Assembly (NCBI GenBank): GCA_030151885.1
Contig: JASLCG010000062.1
Coordinates: 1 to 9,516, forward strand
Direction: 5' to 3'
Length of the DNA: 9,516 nucleotides
From: Bacteroides sp.
Lineage (GTDB): Bacteria; Bacteroidota; Bacteroidia; Bacteroidales; Bacteroidaceae
In this document: positions 1-8,192 of the stretch, piece by piece
Layout: every line of letters starts with the position of its first letter
Position numbering within the stretch: position 1 is the first letter of the stretch
Made by a program: the position numbers and the translations under genes
Notes under the pieces: model-generated
Told to the model about the DNA's origin: nothing
Database searches by the model: none
Seen by the model: only the letters and a program-made list of their open reading frames with translations

Positions 1-2336
1 ATAAGAATGTATTCCCAGAGACACTAGCTGTTATAAAGACAAGAGGTATTCCTCAAGGAATAAACATTAAAGTAGCCGATTATAAAACATTTGAATTTAC
101 ACCAGATGTATTTGGTGCAATTATCCAATATCCAAATGGATACGGATCAATAGAAGACTATAGAGAATTTACAGAGAATGCTCATAAAAATGAGACTAAA
201 GTAGCTGTAGCAGCAGACATCATTAGTTTAGCACTACTAACCCCTCCAGGAGAATGGGGAGCAGACATTGCTTTTGGTAGCTCACAAAGATTGGGTATCC
301 CAATGTTTTACGGAGGTCCATCAGCAGGTTACTTTGCCACACATAATGAGCACAAACGCTTTGTTCCTGGTCGTATAATTGGATGGTCTAAAGATAAATA
401 TGGTAAACTTTGTTACCGTATGGCCCTACAAACACGCGAGCAACACATTAAGCGAGAAAGAGCGACATCAAACATCTGTACGGCTCAAGCTCTTCTTGCT
501 ACAATGGCAGGTTTTTATGCTGTATATCACGGACAAGAAGGTATTAAAAGCATCGCAAAAGAGATTCATCAAAATGCATTAAACGTTGCAAAAGAGCTTA
601 CAGCATACGGTTTTAATCAAGTTAATAAATCATTTTTTGATACACTTCGCTTTGAACTTCCTCAAAATGTAAGTATGGATGCTTTCAAAAAAGCTGCTAC
701 AGAGAATGAAATAAACTTCAGATATATTGGAGATGGTACAATTGGTCTTAGTATAGACGAAGCAACCACTTATGCCGATTTACAAAAGCTATTAAAGTTC
801 TTTGCAAACTTAGTAAAAAAGGATGTTCTGGTCTCTTCTCCTGCATCAGATTCAAGTATTCCTAAAAGTTTACAACGTACTACACCATTCTTAACGCACG
901 AGGTATTCCAGAAATATCATACAGAGACAGAGATGATGCGATACATCAAACGACTTGATCGCAAAGATATATCGTTAGCCCACTCTATGATTTCTCTTGG
1001 ATCGTGTACCATGAAGTTAAATGCAGCATCAGAAATGTTGCCTCTTACTCTTCCTGGATTTATGAACCTCCACCCTCTTGCTCCTAAAGACCAAGCAGTA
1101 GGAACTCTAGAAATGATTGACAATTTAAGTAAGCTATTAGCATCTATTACAGGATTTGCTGGAGCTAGTCTTCAACCCAATTCTGGGGCTGCTGGAGAAT
1201 ATGCTGGCTTACGTACCATTCGTGCTTACCTAGAAAGCATAGAGCAAGGGCATAGAAGTAAAGTTATCATCCCAGCATCAGCACACGGAACAAATCCAGC
1301 ATCGGCAGTACAAGCTGGTTACGATATTGTTATCTGTAAATCGGACATCAATGGTAACGTTGATATGGAAGATTTCCGTGCTAAGGTTGAAAAACATAAA
1401 GATGATTTAGCTGCGTTAATGATTACTTATCCATCTACACATGGTATTTTTGAGACCAATATACGCGAGATGTGTAACTTAATACACGAAGCTGGAGCAC
1501 AAGTGTACATGGATGGTGCAAATATGAATGCCCAAGTAGGACTTACAAATCCTGGCTTTATCGGAGCAGACGTATGTCACCTTAACCTACATAAGACCTT
1601 TGCTATTCCTCATGGTGGTGGTGGCCCTGGTGTAGGTCCTATTTGCGTAGCAAAACACTTAATACCTTTCTTACCAGGACACGCATATTTGGGTAGTAGT
1701 GAAAATCAAGTATCATCTGCTCCCTATGGTAGTGTGGGTGTTATGCCTGTTACCTATGGCTATATCCGCATGTTAGGATTAGAAGGGCTAACAATGGCTA
1801 CAAAAGTGGCTATTTTAAATGCAAACTACCTTGCAGCTTGCTTTAAAGACAGTTATGGTATCGTTTATAGAGGAGCAAATGGATACGTTGGCCATGAGAT
1901 GATTCTTGAGTGTCGTAACGTAAGTAAAGAGGTAGGTATTACAGAAAATGATATTGCAAAGCGATTAATGGACTTTGGATACCATGCCCCTACATTGTCA
2001 TTCCCTGTGGCTGGTACACTCATGATTGAGCCTACTGAAAGCGAAAGCCTGGCAGAACTTAATAACTTTGTAGATGTTATGAATACCATTTGGAGTGAAA
2101 TTCAAGAGGTAAAAGAGGGCAAATACACACTAGAAGACAACGTTGTTGTAAACGCTCCACATCCCGAATACGAGGTTGTTGCTGATAAGTGGGAACATAA
2201 ATACAGCCGTGAAAAAGCTGCTTATGCATTACCAAGCGTCAGAGAAAATAAATTCTGGGTAAATGTAGCGCGTATCGACAACACATTAGGAGACAGACAA
2301 CTCTTAACTACTAGATACACTACTGATTTTGAATAA
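1..2336 (+). CDS. gcvP: Glycine dehydrogenase (decarboxylating), P-protein of the glycine cleavage system; 5'-truncated by window edge
   Basis: The enzyme decarboxylates glycine using pyridoxal phosphate and passes the aminomethyl group to the lipoyl H-protein (GcvH), in the cytoplasm. The reading frame is open from base 3, so the gene begins outside the window. About 777 residues are visible, and the family is usually about 950, so roughly 170 N-terminal residues are missing. Seen directly: the N-terminal-half motif ATSNICTAQALLA, the junction motif SLGSCTMKLNA (about visible residue 333), and the PLP-lysine motif HLNLHKTF followed by a glycine-rich loop (HGGGGPG). The lysine codon is at 1593-1595, visible residue 531, which fits the usual position near 704 once the missing part is added. 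The ATG-like starts inside the window are internal. The gene is intact to its TAA stop and ends 24 nt before a strong terminator. Single-chain P-protein (not the split GcvPA/GcvPB form). Identification is secure. Confidence 0.97.
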   Translation, partial: KNVFPETLAVIKTRGIPQGINIKVADYKTFEFTPDVFGAIIQYPNGYGSIEDYREFTENAHKNETKVAVAADIISLALLTPPGEWGADIAFGSSQRLGIPMFYGGPSAGYFATHNEHKRFVPGRIIGWSKDKYGKLCYRMALQTREQHIKRERATSNICTAQALLATMAGFYAVYHGQEGIKSIAKEIHQNALNVAKELTAYGFNQVNKSFFDTLRFELPQNVSMDAFKKAATENEINFRYIGDGTIGLSIDEATTYADLQKLLKFFANLVKKDVLVSSPASDSSIPKSLQRTTPFLTHEVFQKYHTETEMMRYIKRLDRKDISLAHSMISLGSCTMKLNAASEMLPLTLPGFMNLHPLAPKDQAVGTLEMIDNLSKLLASITGFAGASLQPNSGAAGEYAGLRTIRAYLESIEQGHRSKVIIPASAHGTNPASAVQAGYDIVICKSDINGNVDMEDFRAKVEKHKDDLAALMITYPSTHGIFETNIREMCNLIHEAGAQVYMDGANMNAQVGLTNPGFIGADVCHLNLHKTFAIPHGGGGPGVGPICVAKHLIPFLPGHAYLGSSENQVSSAPYGSVGVMPVTYGYIRMLGLEGLTMATKVAILNANYLAACFKDSYGIVYRGANGYVGHEMILECRNVSKEVGITENDIAKRLMDFGYHAPTLSFPVAGTLMIEPTESESLAELNNFVDVMNTIWSEIQEVKEGKYTLEDNVVVNAPHPEYEVVADKWEHKYSREKAAYALPSVRENKFWVNVARIDNTLGDRQLLTTRYTTDFE

Positions 2337-2356
2337 AACTAGAAGTACAATACAAT

Positions 2357-2396
2357 AAAAAGGGGTGCAATCTTTAAAGATTGCACCCCTTTCTTT
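2357..2396. terminator. Bidirectional rho-independent terminator between gcvP and the convergent lipoprotein operon
   Basis: Arms 2361-2375 and 2376-2390 are perfectly complementary (15 bp, no unpaired bases except what the loop must open), beginning AGGGGTGCAA. The flanks are A-rich on the left (five A around 2357-2361) and T-rich on the right (TTCTTTT), so each strand ends the hairpin in a U-tract. It lies 24 nt after the gcvP stop and about 37 nt after the stop of the convergent minus-strand lipoprotein gene, so it can serve both. Confidence 0.93.
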
Positions 2397-2427
2397 TATA
2401 GGTTTTATATACAATTAAAAACAACCG

Positions 2428-4953
2428 TTAGTATTGCTTTACCCCATTTACTTCTGCCTGTTGCAGTGCCCAATTAAATAAATTGGCAAAAATTATAGCA
2501 TTATCAGAATTGCCTATGCGTACAGGCCTTCCATAACCATCTACACCAAAGTTATAATATACAGTAAAGCCATTATCTCCAATAAATACGATATTACTAC
2601 TACCATCGGTAGAGCGTATGATACCAGCACCTACCCCATCTGGAGCATCTACATAACCAATAAAGTTTCTATTATTAACATTTTGAACACCAGATACTTT
2701 ACCACTTACTCCCCACTTTAAACCAGAAAGAGAGCCAAATGGACCATCAAATACAGCATCTCCAGGTAATTCTAATAAGCTATATTGACCACCAGTTCTA
2801 TTGCTTTGAACAATATTTAATCCATAACTATTTAAAAACAGCTCAGGGTTTTGTCCCTTACTAAGCATCATAATTACAACACCTCCGTTGTCTGCAAACC
2901 TTTTAATGATATTTGCAAAGTCGCTTGTAAATTGAATGTTTTCGGCAGTAGATACAATTACTACATCTGGAATACGTCCATAACCACCGCTCAATAACTT
3001 AGCAGCATCTCTACCTTGATCATTACCAGATATTCGATGCTTCAAATACCCACCTTCATTAATCTGGCTTAACGATATATTCTTAAATGGCTTAATCTGA
3101 ACTGTCGAATAAGGTTGTAAACCGAAGTTATACTCAGAGGTTAAGAATTTATTACCATTCGTCCCTTCTTCTAGCACGTAGCCATGTGCATACCCATTAA
3201 AATCTATCTGTAAACCCACTACTAACTTATCGTTATAAGAGGGTTGTACATTTAAAGCATTCACATAAATTTCAGCATCACATACAAATCCTAAATCAGA
3301 CTCTATAGTAAGAGAAACATCGCCAGAATTCGTAGGCATACCCGAACCATAGGCTCTAATATACTGCATAAATTTATCACCGTAAGGAGTAGTTACATCA
3401 AGAGCACCATCACCTCTAAAAGATATACCATTTACTTCTGGCACAGTAACAAGGTAATTTCCTTTTACTAATTTTTGGTCAGAAATAATCATTAAGTCTA
3501 TATAGTGAGTCTGATTTAATTCCTCCCCTTCAGTGTACGTTCCGTTAACCACAACATACTCACAATCTGTGGTCAATTCGGCATATTGCTGTACTACTTT
3601 TACATCAAATTTATAATACTCCAGAGGTAATGAAAGTAGAGATTCGTACTCATGACCAGAGAAGTTATTACCCAGTGTTTTAATCACTAACTCTTTAGAA
3701 TCCGTATCTAATTCAGCTTCAAAAAGGCCATTATTCCACCATCTTTTAGCCGCCATCATCTCTTCAAGCTCAGCATTAGAATAGTTTGTATCATACTTAT
3801 ATCGGCGTTCATCACCCTCAAAATAGTCGTATTTAAAGTTTCTATTTTCTAATCCAAAATACTTATCACGTACCACTAGTAAATCATTTATGCCGTCCTT
3901 TAAATCTAGAATAGTAGTAACTATACCACTAGTCGGATTACTTGCAGCATCGGTAGCTGTGCTGTAGCCCACCCCAGAAATACAGTCTATATTAATAATA
4001 TATCGATGGTTTCTTAAAATGGCTAAATCAACCCCTTCTGCACTCTTAAAATCTACTCTAAAATACCTTATAGTCGATTTACCTTCCATTTCTACTCCTA
4101 GTACAAGACATAAATCTTCGTCAGAAACACCAGTAGCCACTTCCTGCTCTGGTATATAAGTTAATAACCCTTGTTCATTAATATCTGTTGCAACATAGTA
4201 AAGATATCCATAACCTTCTGATGTATTGTGTCCAACCTTCAAAGGTACAGTTGGCACCAAAATATTGCCCGTCGTAGGTTCAACTGCTCCCTTATCAGGT
4301 ACTATTCTAGCCTTATCTAAACTTCTAAACAGCGCTACATTTTGAATATTACACTTAGCAGTAGCACTTTTACGAATATCTACCCTAGCTAAAGCCCTAA
4401 GCATATCTACTAATATGGGTTTTCCACCATTTACCACTCCTTGCTTAGCATCAAGAGAGATGTTCTTTGCTTCTCCCCACATTGGGATAAGCTTATTATA
4501 CAATCCCCATACTCCCTCTAACTTAAGCTCTAACGCGTTTAATAATTGCTGTTTAGATGCACCTATTGCTACTTTCTCTAACCTGTAGTTGGCTATAAAA
4601 ACAAAGTCATAGTTACCTACTCCTTCAATTCCTTTTAAAGAGATGACATAACCTTGTCCACTTGAATGAGGTTTGACATCCGAAGCTCCGAAGTAACATT
4701 GTTGCACAAAAACATCGTCCTTAAATAACAGAATACTTGTAGTGGCAAAGTCAATAATTCTGCCCTCTTTCTCTACCAACACTCCTCTAGTTGTAGTAGT
4801 CTCTTCTTGTGGAATATCTAGTAAAAAATGAATATAATTTTCCGAATAACTACTGATATTACGCTCTGTATAGGCATCAGAAATGCAAGACACTGCAAGA
4901 AGAACACACAGAACTAACCAACTATACTTTAAATTTAATATAATCTTTTTCAT
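2428..4953 (-). CDS. Large fimbrillin-like (FimA/Mfa, DUF4906-like) lipoprotein with C-terminal GATase/Rossmann-like domain
   Basis: 841 residues. A lipoprotein signal is clear: MKKIILNLKYSWLVLCVLLA then VS and the lipobox cysteine C23, so it should be exported and lipidated. Residues about 40-360 resemble the two-domain fimbrillin fold of Bacteroidales pili; the segment 282-322 (CLVLGVEMEG, RYFRVDF, ILRNHRYIINI) is the typical end of such a domain and is also found in the upstream gene's product. Residues 360-640 are beta-rich with no family I recognise. Residues about 660-835 look like a GATase-1/ThuA-like Rossmann domain: a strand PDVVIVST, a helix with FADNGG, strand VVIMML, then IVFIGDNG and a final helix FANLFNWAL. 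It has no Cys or His in that domain, so amidotransferase chemistry is unlikely. The ATG is 2 nt after the upstream stop, with AGAGGG 6 nt before it inside the upstream gene. Likely a pilus tip or surface adhesin; this role is inferred. Family names are from recall, not a search. Confidence 0.72.
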   Translation of the reverse strand: MKKIILNLKYSWLVLCVLLAVSCISDAYTERNISSYSENYIHFLLDIPQEETTTTRGVLVEKEGRIIDFATTSILLFKDDVFVQQCYFGASDVKPHSSGQGYVISLKGIEGVGNYDFVFIANYRLEKVAIGASKQQLLNALELKLEGVWGLYNKLIPMWGEAKNISLDAKQGVVNGGKPILVDMLRALARVDIRKSATAKCNIQNVALFRSLDKARIVPDKGAVEPTTGNILVPTVPLKVGHNTSEGYGYLYYVATDINEQGLLTYIPEQEVATGVSDEDLCLVLGVEMEGKSTIRYFRVDFKSAEGVDLAILRNHRYIINIDCISGVGYSTATDAASNPTSGIVTTILDLKDGINDLLVVRDKYFGLENRNFKYDYFEGDERRYKYDTNYSNAELEEMMAAKRWWNNGLFEAELDTDSKELVIKTLGNNFSGHEYESLLSLPLEYYKFDVKVVQQYAELTTDCEYVVVNGTYTEGEELNQTHYIDLMIISDQKLVKGNYLVTVPEVNGISFRGDGALDVTTPYGDKFMQYIRAYGSGMPTNSGDVSLTIESDLGFVCDAEIYVNALNVQPSYNDKLVVGLQIDFNGYAHGYVLEEGTNGNKFLTSEYNFGLQPYSTVQIKPFKNISLSQINEGGYLKHRISGNDQGRDAAKLLSGGYGRIPDVVIVSTAENIQFTSDFANIIKRFADNGGVVIMMLSKGQNPELFLNSYGLNIVQSNRTGGQYSLLELPGDAVFDGPFGSLSGLKWGVSGKVSGVQNVNNRNFIGYVDAPDGVGAGIIRSTDGSSNIVFIGDNGFTVYYNFGVDGYGRPVRIGNSDNAIIFANLFNWALQQAEVNGVKQY

Positions 4954-4955
4954 AA

Positions 4956-6401
4956 CTATCCCTCTATTAATTTATCAGCAGATTGTACTATACGGATACT
5001 CATTTTGCGACCCAGTATAGAAACATCCATAAAGTTCACCATATCTTTACCTGTATTATTATCCCTTAAAGTTCTTAACTTTATAGTTGTTCCATCTACT
5101 TCTAAAAGCTCAAAAGCTATGGGACTTCCATCTACTCCCCTAAAGGATATTTCAATATTGCTTTTTACAACTGTATAAGGTAAATCTGTAGTAAAATAGA
5201 CGTTTAGAGGCTCATTGTTACGCCAGCTAACATCAGCTGTATCAAACATTTTAAAATAAAAAGACTCTAATATAGATACAGGTATCTCGTAATCTTCCCA
5301 AGGAGTAATATTTACTAGTGCAGTACTTTTTGCCTTATATGCATCGGATGGATTATCTTCTCCTTTTTCTGTTGCTCCTGCTAGCTCTATGTTGTAACTT
5401 CTATTTCTTAATAAAGAGAGATAAGCATTTTCTGCCGACTGATAATCTGTAAAATCAACCCTGTAATACCTCGTGTCGGCCACACCTTTTAGCTTAACAC
5501 CTATTACAAGACATACAACATCTGAGAATGTGCCATCTTTAGCATCAGATTCGGCCAAAAATATTGCATCATATACCTCAGAAACACCACTTCCAAAATC
5601 ATAAATTAATGGGTTTTCTATTGCTATATTTTTATCAGAAGTTGTTGTACCACCATCAGTAATGTACTCACCAATAAGCTCGCCTACACCTTGTGGAATA
5701 CTAGGATAGTGTACTTTTTGTAACACCTCATCATAGTTTTCTTCAAAAGGGATCGCACTACCGTAAGATTTTGGTAAATATACACGAACAGACCTAATCT
5801 CCTCCATCTGATATTTTTTTGTAACATCATGCTCAAGTAATTTTACATTTACACGAGCATAACTTCGCAACATTTTAAAGTTTATAGGAGAGCTATTTAT
5901 AGATAAATCTACCTTTACAGAACCACACATTGGCATACTATGTAGCTCGTCTTGTTCTACATAAAAAATCCGTTTTCTATTAAACTCAGTTAAAGATGTG
6001 CCTAATAGAGAATTTCTTTGTAACATAGACTCTCCTGTTAAAATGACTACATAAACATTGTCAGACAATTGACTTTGAGGTATGCTCACCTCTACCAGAT
6101 AGGATGATGTAGGCCAAACGCCATTATCTTCAATAACCTGAACTTTTTGGGCTTGAGTTACATGAACAAGCTCTCCCTCTTTCGATTTGTTTAAATCAAA
6201 AAAGTAAAAATTCAAATCAGAAGCTTTTAATGGATTTAAATCTGCCGAAACTGAGCTCGTAGCTCTACTTTTAAAACTGAATGTTACTAACTTAGATTCG
6301 TTTACATTCATATCTTGGCTTTCATATATATCTTGTTTACACGATCCTAGTGTAAGGATAACGAGTAAGCCAAGAGAAAAAACTAAACATTCTTTTCTCA
6401 T
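4956..6401 (-). CDS. Fimbrillin-like (FimA/Mfa-family-like) lipoprotein, first gene of a two-gene operon
   Basis: 481 residues from the chosen start. An ATG eight codons upstream (6425) is in frame, but the start at 6401 gives a textbook lipoprotein signal (MRKECLVFSLGLLVILTLGS then C21), so I prefer it. After the lipobox comes a Bacteroidales fimbrillin-like region: VTFSFKSRAT at 39-48, then LKASDLNFYFFD, which resembles the first strands of a FimA/Mfa N-domain. A second domain ends in CLVIGVKLKG, RYYRVDF and LLRNRSYNIEL, the same motif as in the downstream product, so the two are probably paralogous in this part. The last 100 residues form a beta-rich tail (VYFTTDLPYTVV to IRIVQSADK) that could be a BACON-like or other Ig-like domain; I am not sure. 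An Arg at position 46 is the same distance from the start as the gingipain-cleaved Arg46 of Porphyromonas gingivalis FimA, which may be coincidence. Likely exported, lipid-anchored and involved in surface fibre or adhesin assembly. Confidence 0.7.
   Translation of the reverse strand: MRKECLVFSLGLLVILTLGSCKQDIYESQDMNVNESKLVTFSFKSRATSSVSADLNPLKASDLNFYFFDLNKSKEGELVHVTQAQKVQVIEDNGVWPTSSYLVEVSIPQSQLSDNVYVVILTGESMLQRNSLLGTSLTEFNRKRIFYVEQDELHSMPMCGSVKVDLSINSSPINFKMLRSYARVNVKLLEHDVTKKYQMEEIRSVRVYLPKSYGSAIPFEENYDEVLQKVHYPSIPQGVGELIGEYITDGGTTTSDKNIAIENPLIYDFGSGVSEVYDAIFLAESDAKDGTFSDVVCLVIGVKLKGVADTRYYRVDFTDYQSAENAYLSLLRNRSYNIELAGATEKGEDNPSDAYKAKSTALVNITPWEDYEIPVSILESFYFKMFDTADVSWRNNEPLNVYFTTDLPYTVVKSNIEISFRGVDGSPIAFELLEVDGTTIKLRTLRDNNTGKDMVNFMDVSILGRKMSIRIVQSADKLIEG
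4959..4966 (-). promoter_or_regulatory. Shine-Dalgarno-like site of the 841-residue lipoprotein gene, inside the upstream gene's end
   Basis: On the minus strand the last codons of the upstream gene contain AGAGGGA, followed by TAG, TT and the ATG. The purine run ends 6 nt before the start codon. With only 2 nt between the genes this suggests translational coupling. Purine-rich sites are uncommon in Bacteroidota, which is why it is listed. Confidence 0.5.
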
Positions 6402-7031
6402 ATCAATTATATCTCTATCGAACAATTAATAACACAACGCAATATGTATTAAATATTCAATGTTTATAAATAAGTAAGTTTTACTACTTAATAGTAGCTA
6501 ATTATATATATATACTGAAAATAGTAGGACTAAGGTAAACATTACTTTTTAATAAAATATCCTACAATTATAGTTTATTGGTTGTTGGCACGAAAATTAC
6601 ATAGTTTATGAAATTATATTTCCTATTTATAAAAATAAAAGCTGCCTTTTTATTTTAAAAGTATAACCTATTATTATATATATCGTATCTATAAAGCGCT
6701 GGAAAAGAATATTTTTTATATATAGTAAATAAATACTTGCTATTAATAATTTACACAACAACAACCTTTGTGGCATCTTAATAAAAACAAATTTGTAAAA
6801 TCCTCTATTAAAAGTACATTTAAAATACTGTATAACAAGTATTTAAGCAACTCCTATATGCCATATTAAAAATCAATCATGTGCAGTAAGTAACCTGAAG
6901 ATAAAAGGAAAGAATGCTCATATTTATACAACTTATAATTCAAGATCTAATTAAAAACTACCCACTACAAAACAGCTCTAAAATATACTATTAATAATAT
7001 TACTAGCTATAGTTAACCATATAGGCACAAA
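6402..7031. other. Gene-free AT-rich intergenic region upstream of the lipoprotein operon
   Basis: About 630 nt with no credible coding sequence on either strand; the longest ATG-started frames are under about 20 codons. It is extremely A+T rich. The promoter of the minus-strand lipoprotein operon should be here, but I found no convincing TAnnTTTG plus TTTG pair. The closest partial match is TAATTTTC on the minus strand at 6592-6599, with no -33 partner. A 9-bp A/T-only hairpin (6632-6640 with 6648-6656) is present but is expected by chance in such composition. I saw no tRNA, no clear inverted repeats of an invertible promoter and no transposon ends. Confidence 0.6.
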
Positions 7032-7066
7032 AAAAGCTAGTAACATCAATAAGGTTACTAGCTTTT
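7029..7066 (-). terminator. Rho-independent terminator of the yigZ-HpaII-like operon
   Basis: Arms 7032-7044 and 7054-7066 (AAAAGCTAGTAAC and its complement) form a 13-bp stem around a 9-nt loop. Read on the minus strand it ends in seven T from 7035 down to 7029. It starts 26 nt after the stop of the minus-strand gene that ends at 7092. The arm sequence TTACTAGCT recurs just beyond at 7000-7008, outside the stem. Confidence 0.88.
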
Positions 7067-7091
7067 AAATGATCTGTTTAATCTTAAATGC

Positions 7092-8180
7092 CTATCGTTT
7101 AACTAAAGCCAGTTTAGCATTAAGTTTAAAGTAATAAACACCATTTTCTCTCTCTAAGAAACCATATTTATCCTTATCAATAGGGCCTTTAATAAAACGC
7201 GTATTTAAGTATAAGAAATCTTCAAACACAGCTTTATTATCTTTGTGATAAGCAATTATCTCGCCATCTCCATTAAGAATAAGCATTCCTTCAACAGCCG
7301 AATCTTCGCCATTAAAAATTTTTGCAGGACGCATACCCAAGACAATAGCCATTAAAAATTGTTTCATCTTATATTCATAATAGCGATGTTTCTGAATTAA
7401 GTCTTCTTTTATCTTAATTGGATTTTGAATTTTAATAAGATTCATTATTTCAAATACCCTTGTCTTGCCCTCCATATGAAAAGTTCGAAGCATCTCTGCC
7501 AATACTCTGGCAAAGTGAAGATCAATCATTTGTAAGTTACAACGAAATACTTTATCAGCTACATCTGCATATTTAAGAACTCCACCCAAGCGCTCTATCT
7601 CAAGAATTCTATCTCTTACCGTATTGTCACTACTATCTATTGAGTTTATATTACTTATTTCTGGAGATGCTAACTTCACGCCAGACAGTTCTAATTTTAA
7701 GTTGGCAGCACGTCCACCATCCATAAGCATACGTGCAGGTGCTAACTTAGAGTGTATTACAAATCCTGTAGGTATATTGTGTGGAGTCCAAAAACCTATT
7801 TTCAGATCTGTTCTGTCAGAAGTTTCAGGTTCTAGATTAAATATCTTTGCCTGATCTAAAAAAGCCTCAATATCTTCAGGACAAGCTATATTCTCTTCAT
7901 TACTCGACTTTATTAAAGCCAATACTTTATCTGCCATTGCAGCTAAAGCGGCACGGTGCAATTTTATGTAGTTTTCTTTACCTTCTACCCTCACCATATC
8001 TCCCTCAATAAAGTAACGGCGTGGACCATCGTGGTCTACACGTTCTATGGTAGATATTGGCCAAAAAGAACGTTCATTCTTTTCTCCTCTGTGGTTTCCC
8101 ATATATACTTGTCCATCGGCCAATAGCTTCAAAAAAGTATATAATTCACTCCATTCTGTTTTATTCGCTTCAAATGCCAT
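7092..8180 (-). CDS. HpaII-type restriction endonuclease family protein, diverged, no partner methyltransferase in window
   Basis: 362 residues, close to the usual length of the HpaII family (about 360), which cuts CCGG in its type member. Family-like features, from memory of the family: an opening NKTEWSELYTFLKLLADG (residues 6-23); a central segment TGFVIHSKL (138-146) followed by GGRAANLKLEL; GMRPAKIFNG (282-291); and a C-terminal block NGDGEIIAYH, NTRFIKGP and YYFKLNAKLAL. The central block usually reads GFSIKSxLG; here the expected lysine lines up with H143 and a lysine occurs two residues later (K145). If that lysine is catalytic, nuclease activity may be lost or shifted. The acidic partner could be D125. 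It starts 12 nt after the stop of the yigZ-like gene, so the two are co-transcribed. No methyltransferase lies beside it, so either the modification enzyme is elsewhere or the protein is not a restriction enzyme any more. Base composition is like its neighbours. Confidence 0.75.
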   Translation of the reverse strand: MAFEANKTEWSELYTFLKLLADGQVYMGNHRGEKNERSFWPISTIERVDHDGPRRYFIEGDMVRVEGKENYIKLHRAALAAMADKVLALIKSSNEENIACPEDIEAFLDQAKIFNLEPETSDRTDLKIGFWTPHNIPTGFVIHSKLAPARMLMDGGRAANLKLELSGVKLASPEISNINSIDSSDNTVRDRILEIERLGGVLKYADVADKVFRCNLQMIDLHFARVLAEMLRTFHMEGKTRVFEIMNLIKIQNPIKIKEDLIQKHRYYEYKMKQFLMAIVLGMRPAKIFNGEDSAVEGMLILNGDGEIIAYHKDNKAVFEDFLYLNTRFIKGPIDKDKYGFLERENGVYYFKLNAKLALVKR

Positions 8181-8192
8181 ACTTTATACAGA

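Noticed and set aside
917..1123. Minus-strand open frame of 68 codons inside gcvP
   Set aside because: It lies wholly within the conserved gcvP coding sequence, has no recognisable motif and no start signal; a shadow frame. The same holds for 379-582 and 1865-2089.
6632..6656. Hairpin with 9-bp arms in the AT-rich spacer
   Set aside because: The arms are only A and T, expected by chance in this composition, and no gene ends nearby on either strand.
6608..6658. Short plus-strand frame of 16 codons (MKLYFLFIKIKAAFLF)
   Set aside because: Hydrophobic-basic composition is what AT-rich DNA gives by chance; no ribosome site or promoter and very short.
7000..7066. Alternative hairpin of TTACTAGCT at 7000-7008 with the terminator arm, as an attenuator
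   Set aside because: The extra copy lies after the U-tract in the transcribed direction, so it cannot compete before termination; probably a chance or slipped duplicate.
7624..7854. Plus-strand open frame of 76 codons antisense to the HpaII-like gene
   Set aside because: Antisense shadow of a clearly coding region, no motif or promoter. The frame at 8047-8319 is rejected for the same reason.
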